Of a DNA stretch of 55,051 nt, positions 54,728-55,051 are shown in pieces. The notes below the pieces were generated by a model. That model did not search any database. It was not told where the DNA came from and worked only from the letters and a program-made list of their open reading frames with translations. This DNA comes from Deltaproteobacteria bacterium (lineage in GTDB: Bacteria; Desulfobacterota; Binatia; UBA9968), in assembly GCA_016874755.1 (NCBI GenBank), contig VGTH01000036.1, positions 1 to 55,051 of the forward strand. Direction: 5' to 3'. A program made the position numbers and the translations under genes. Every line of letters begins with the position of its first letter. Position 1 is the first letter of the stretch.

Positions 54728-54963
54728 GAGACCGCCGTGGGCATAATGTGCACATAGCTCAGCGCGCCGCCAACTAAACTCAACACAACGGAAGTATCGC
54801 TCGCCTCGCTTGGTCATCTCGACCTGTTGCAAGTTCCACAACGTATTGTAAAGACGCCTATTCCCGCGTCGGCACGTTGGTTGCTTAGCCCCTCCAGCAC
54901 CTTCGTTTTAGAAACTCGCGAGTCTGTGGTGAGCCGTTGTCAATAGGTGTGTAAAAAGATACT
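54728..54963. other. Intergenic region at the right edge
   Basis: No supported coding or RNA gene. A palindrome-like TGTGCACA occurs near 54748. The base composition is slightly more A/T rich than the neighbours. Confidence 0.45.
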
Positions 54964-55051
54964 AGGCGGCGACCCTCATCTCTTTGCCATTGTCATACTT
55001 CGTCCCGCGCGCTACTTTTCCGACAAGCTGTGGTGCGTTCAGTTTGCGGAA
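54964..55051 (-). CDS. C-terminal tail of an ORF entering from the right, possibly a transposase
   Basis: On the - strand a frame runs in from beyond the window and ends at TAG after 29 codons, reading FRKLNAPQLVGKVARG, then TKYDNGKEMRVAA. The pattern (L-V-x2-V-x2-G-x2-[FY]-x-[DN]-G-x-E) resembles C-terminal tails of some transposases. The family cannot be confirmed from so little. A transposon end would fit the neighbouring decay. Confidence 0.35.

Overview
The window looks like a stretch of chromosome from an uncultured Gram-negative bacterium with a deltaproteobacterial (Desulfobacterota/Binatota-like) gene order. The evidence is an LptE lipoprotein (outer membrane), TatC, IHF-alpha, and two syntenic blocks that are classic in that group: thrS-infC-rpmI-rplT-pheS-pheT-ihfA-merR, and yceD-rpmF-plsX-fabD-fabG-acpP-rpiB-glyA-nrdR-ribD-ribE-ribBA-ribH-nusB-leuS-lptE. 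The lineage is inferred from gene order and gene content only. No rRNA is present.

Layout. 1-13750: housekeeping genes on the + strand (end of guaA, LOG protein, dnaE, hflX, pgsA, tRNA-Val, thrS, infC with a non-AUG start, L35, L20, pheST, ihfA, a MerR regulator). 13750-32950: an accessory region with genes on both strands. It holds gene remnants (tctBA, an MGMT-like gene, an ABC solute-binding protein), tRNA-Pro, VOC, HIT, a SpoIIM-like protein, a Rieske oxygenase plus MOSC pair, a TIR-TM-PDZ protein, a zinc-ribbon protein, MazEF, cytochrome P460, HxlR plus tag, and an SOS mutagenesis cassette (lexA, four-helix-bundle gene, imuA, imuB, higA, dnaE2). A Uma2 protein, a methyltransferase and a Pro/Ala-rich lipoprotein close it. 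32940-34845 (- strand): a YhcC-type radical SAM gene followed by an HtrA-like protein whose catalytic triad is lost. 35017-48615: a long + strand run from fatty-acid and phospholipid genes through serine/ribose metabolism and riboflavin synthesis to leuS-lptE. 48681-55051: rpsT (-), a lipoprotein, tatC, a proton-pumping pyrophosphatase, tRNA-Leu, a phosphoribosyltransferase, a small secreted protein with a ferritin-like protein, and a degraded right edge with a UspA fragment and the tail of another ORF.

How the genes work together. The first block supplies translation factors and tRNA charging. The plsX-fab-acpP block feeds membrane lipids, but it has lost both condensing-enzyme genes (fabH, fabF) that usually sit in it. 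The rib genes form one unbroken set, although the DHBP-synthase half of RibBA has lost its active-site signature. LexA sits downstream of a clear operator/promoter and presumably controls itself and the ImuA-ImuB-DnaE2 translesion mutasome.

The most unusual signals are: (i) palindromic and iterated-word repeats that recur between genes and have also entered imuB and dnaE2 in frame, leaving related PST(E/G)LRTG peptides in both proteins; (ii) a TIR domain joined through one membrane helix to a periplasmic PDZ domain; (iii) an HtrA-fold pseudoprotease overlapping a radical SAM gene; (iv) the degenerate RibB domain; (v) a PheT without its tRNA-binding OB domain.
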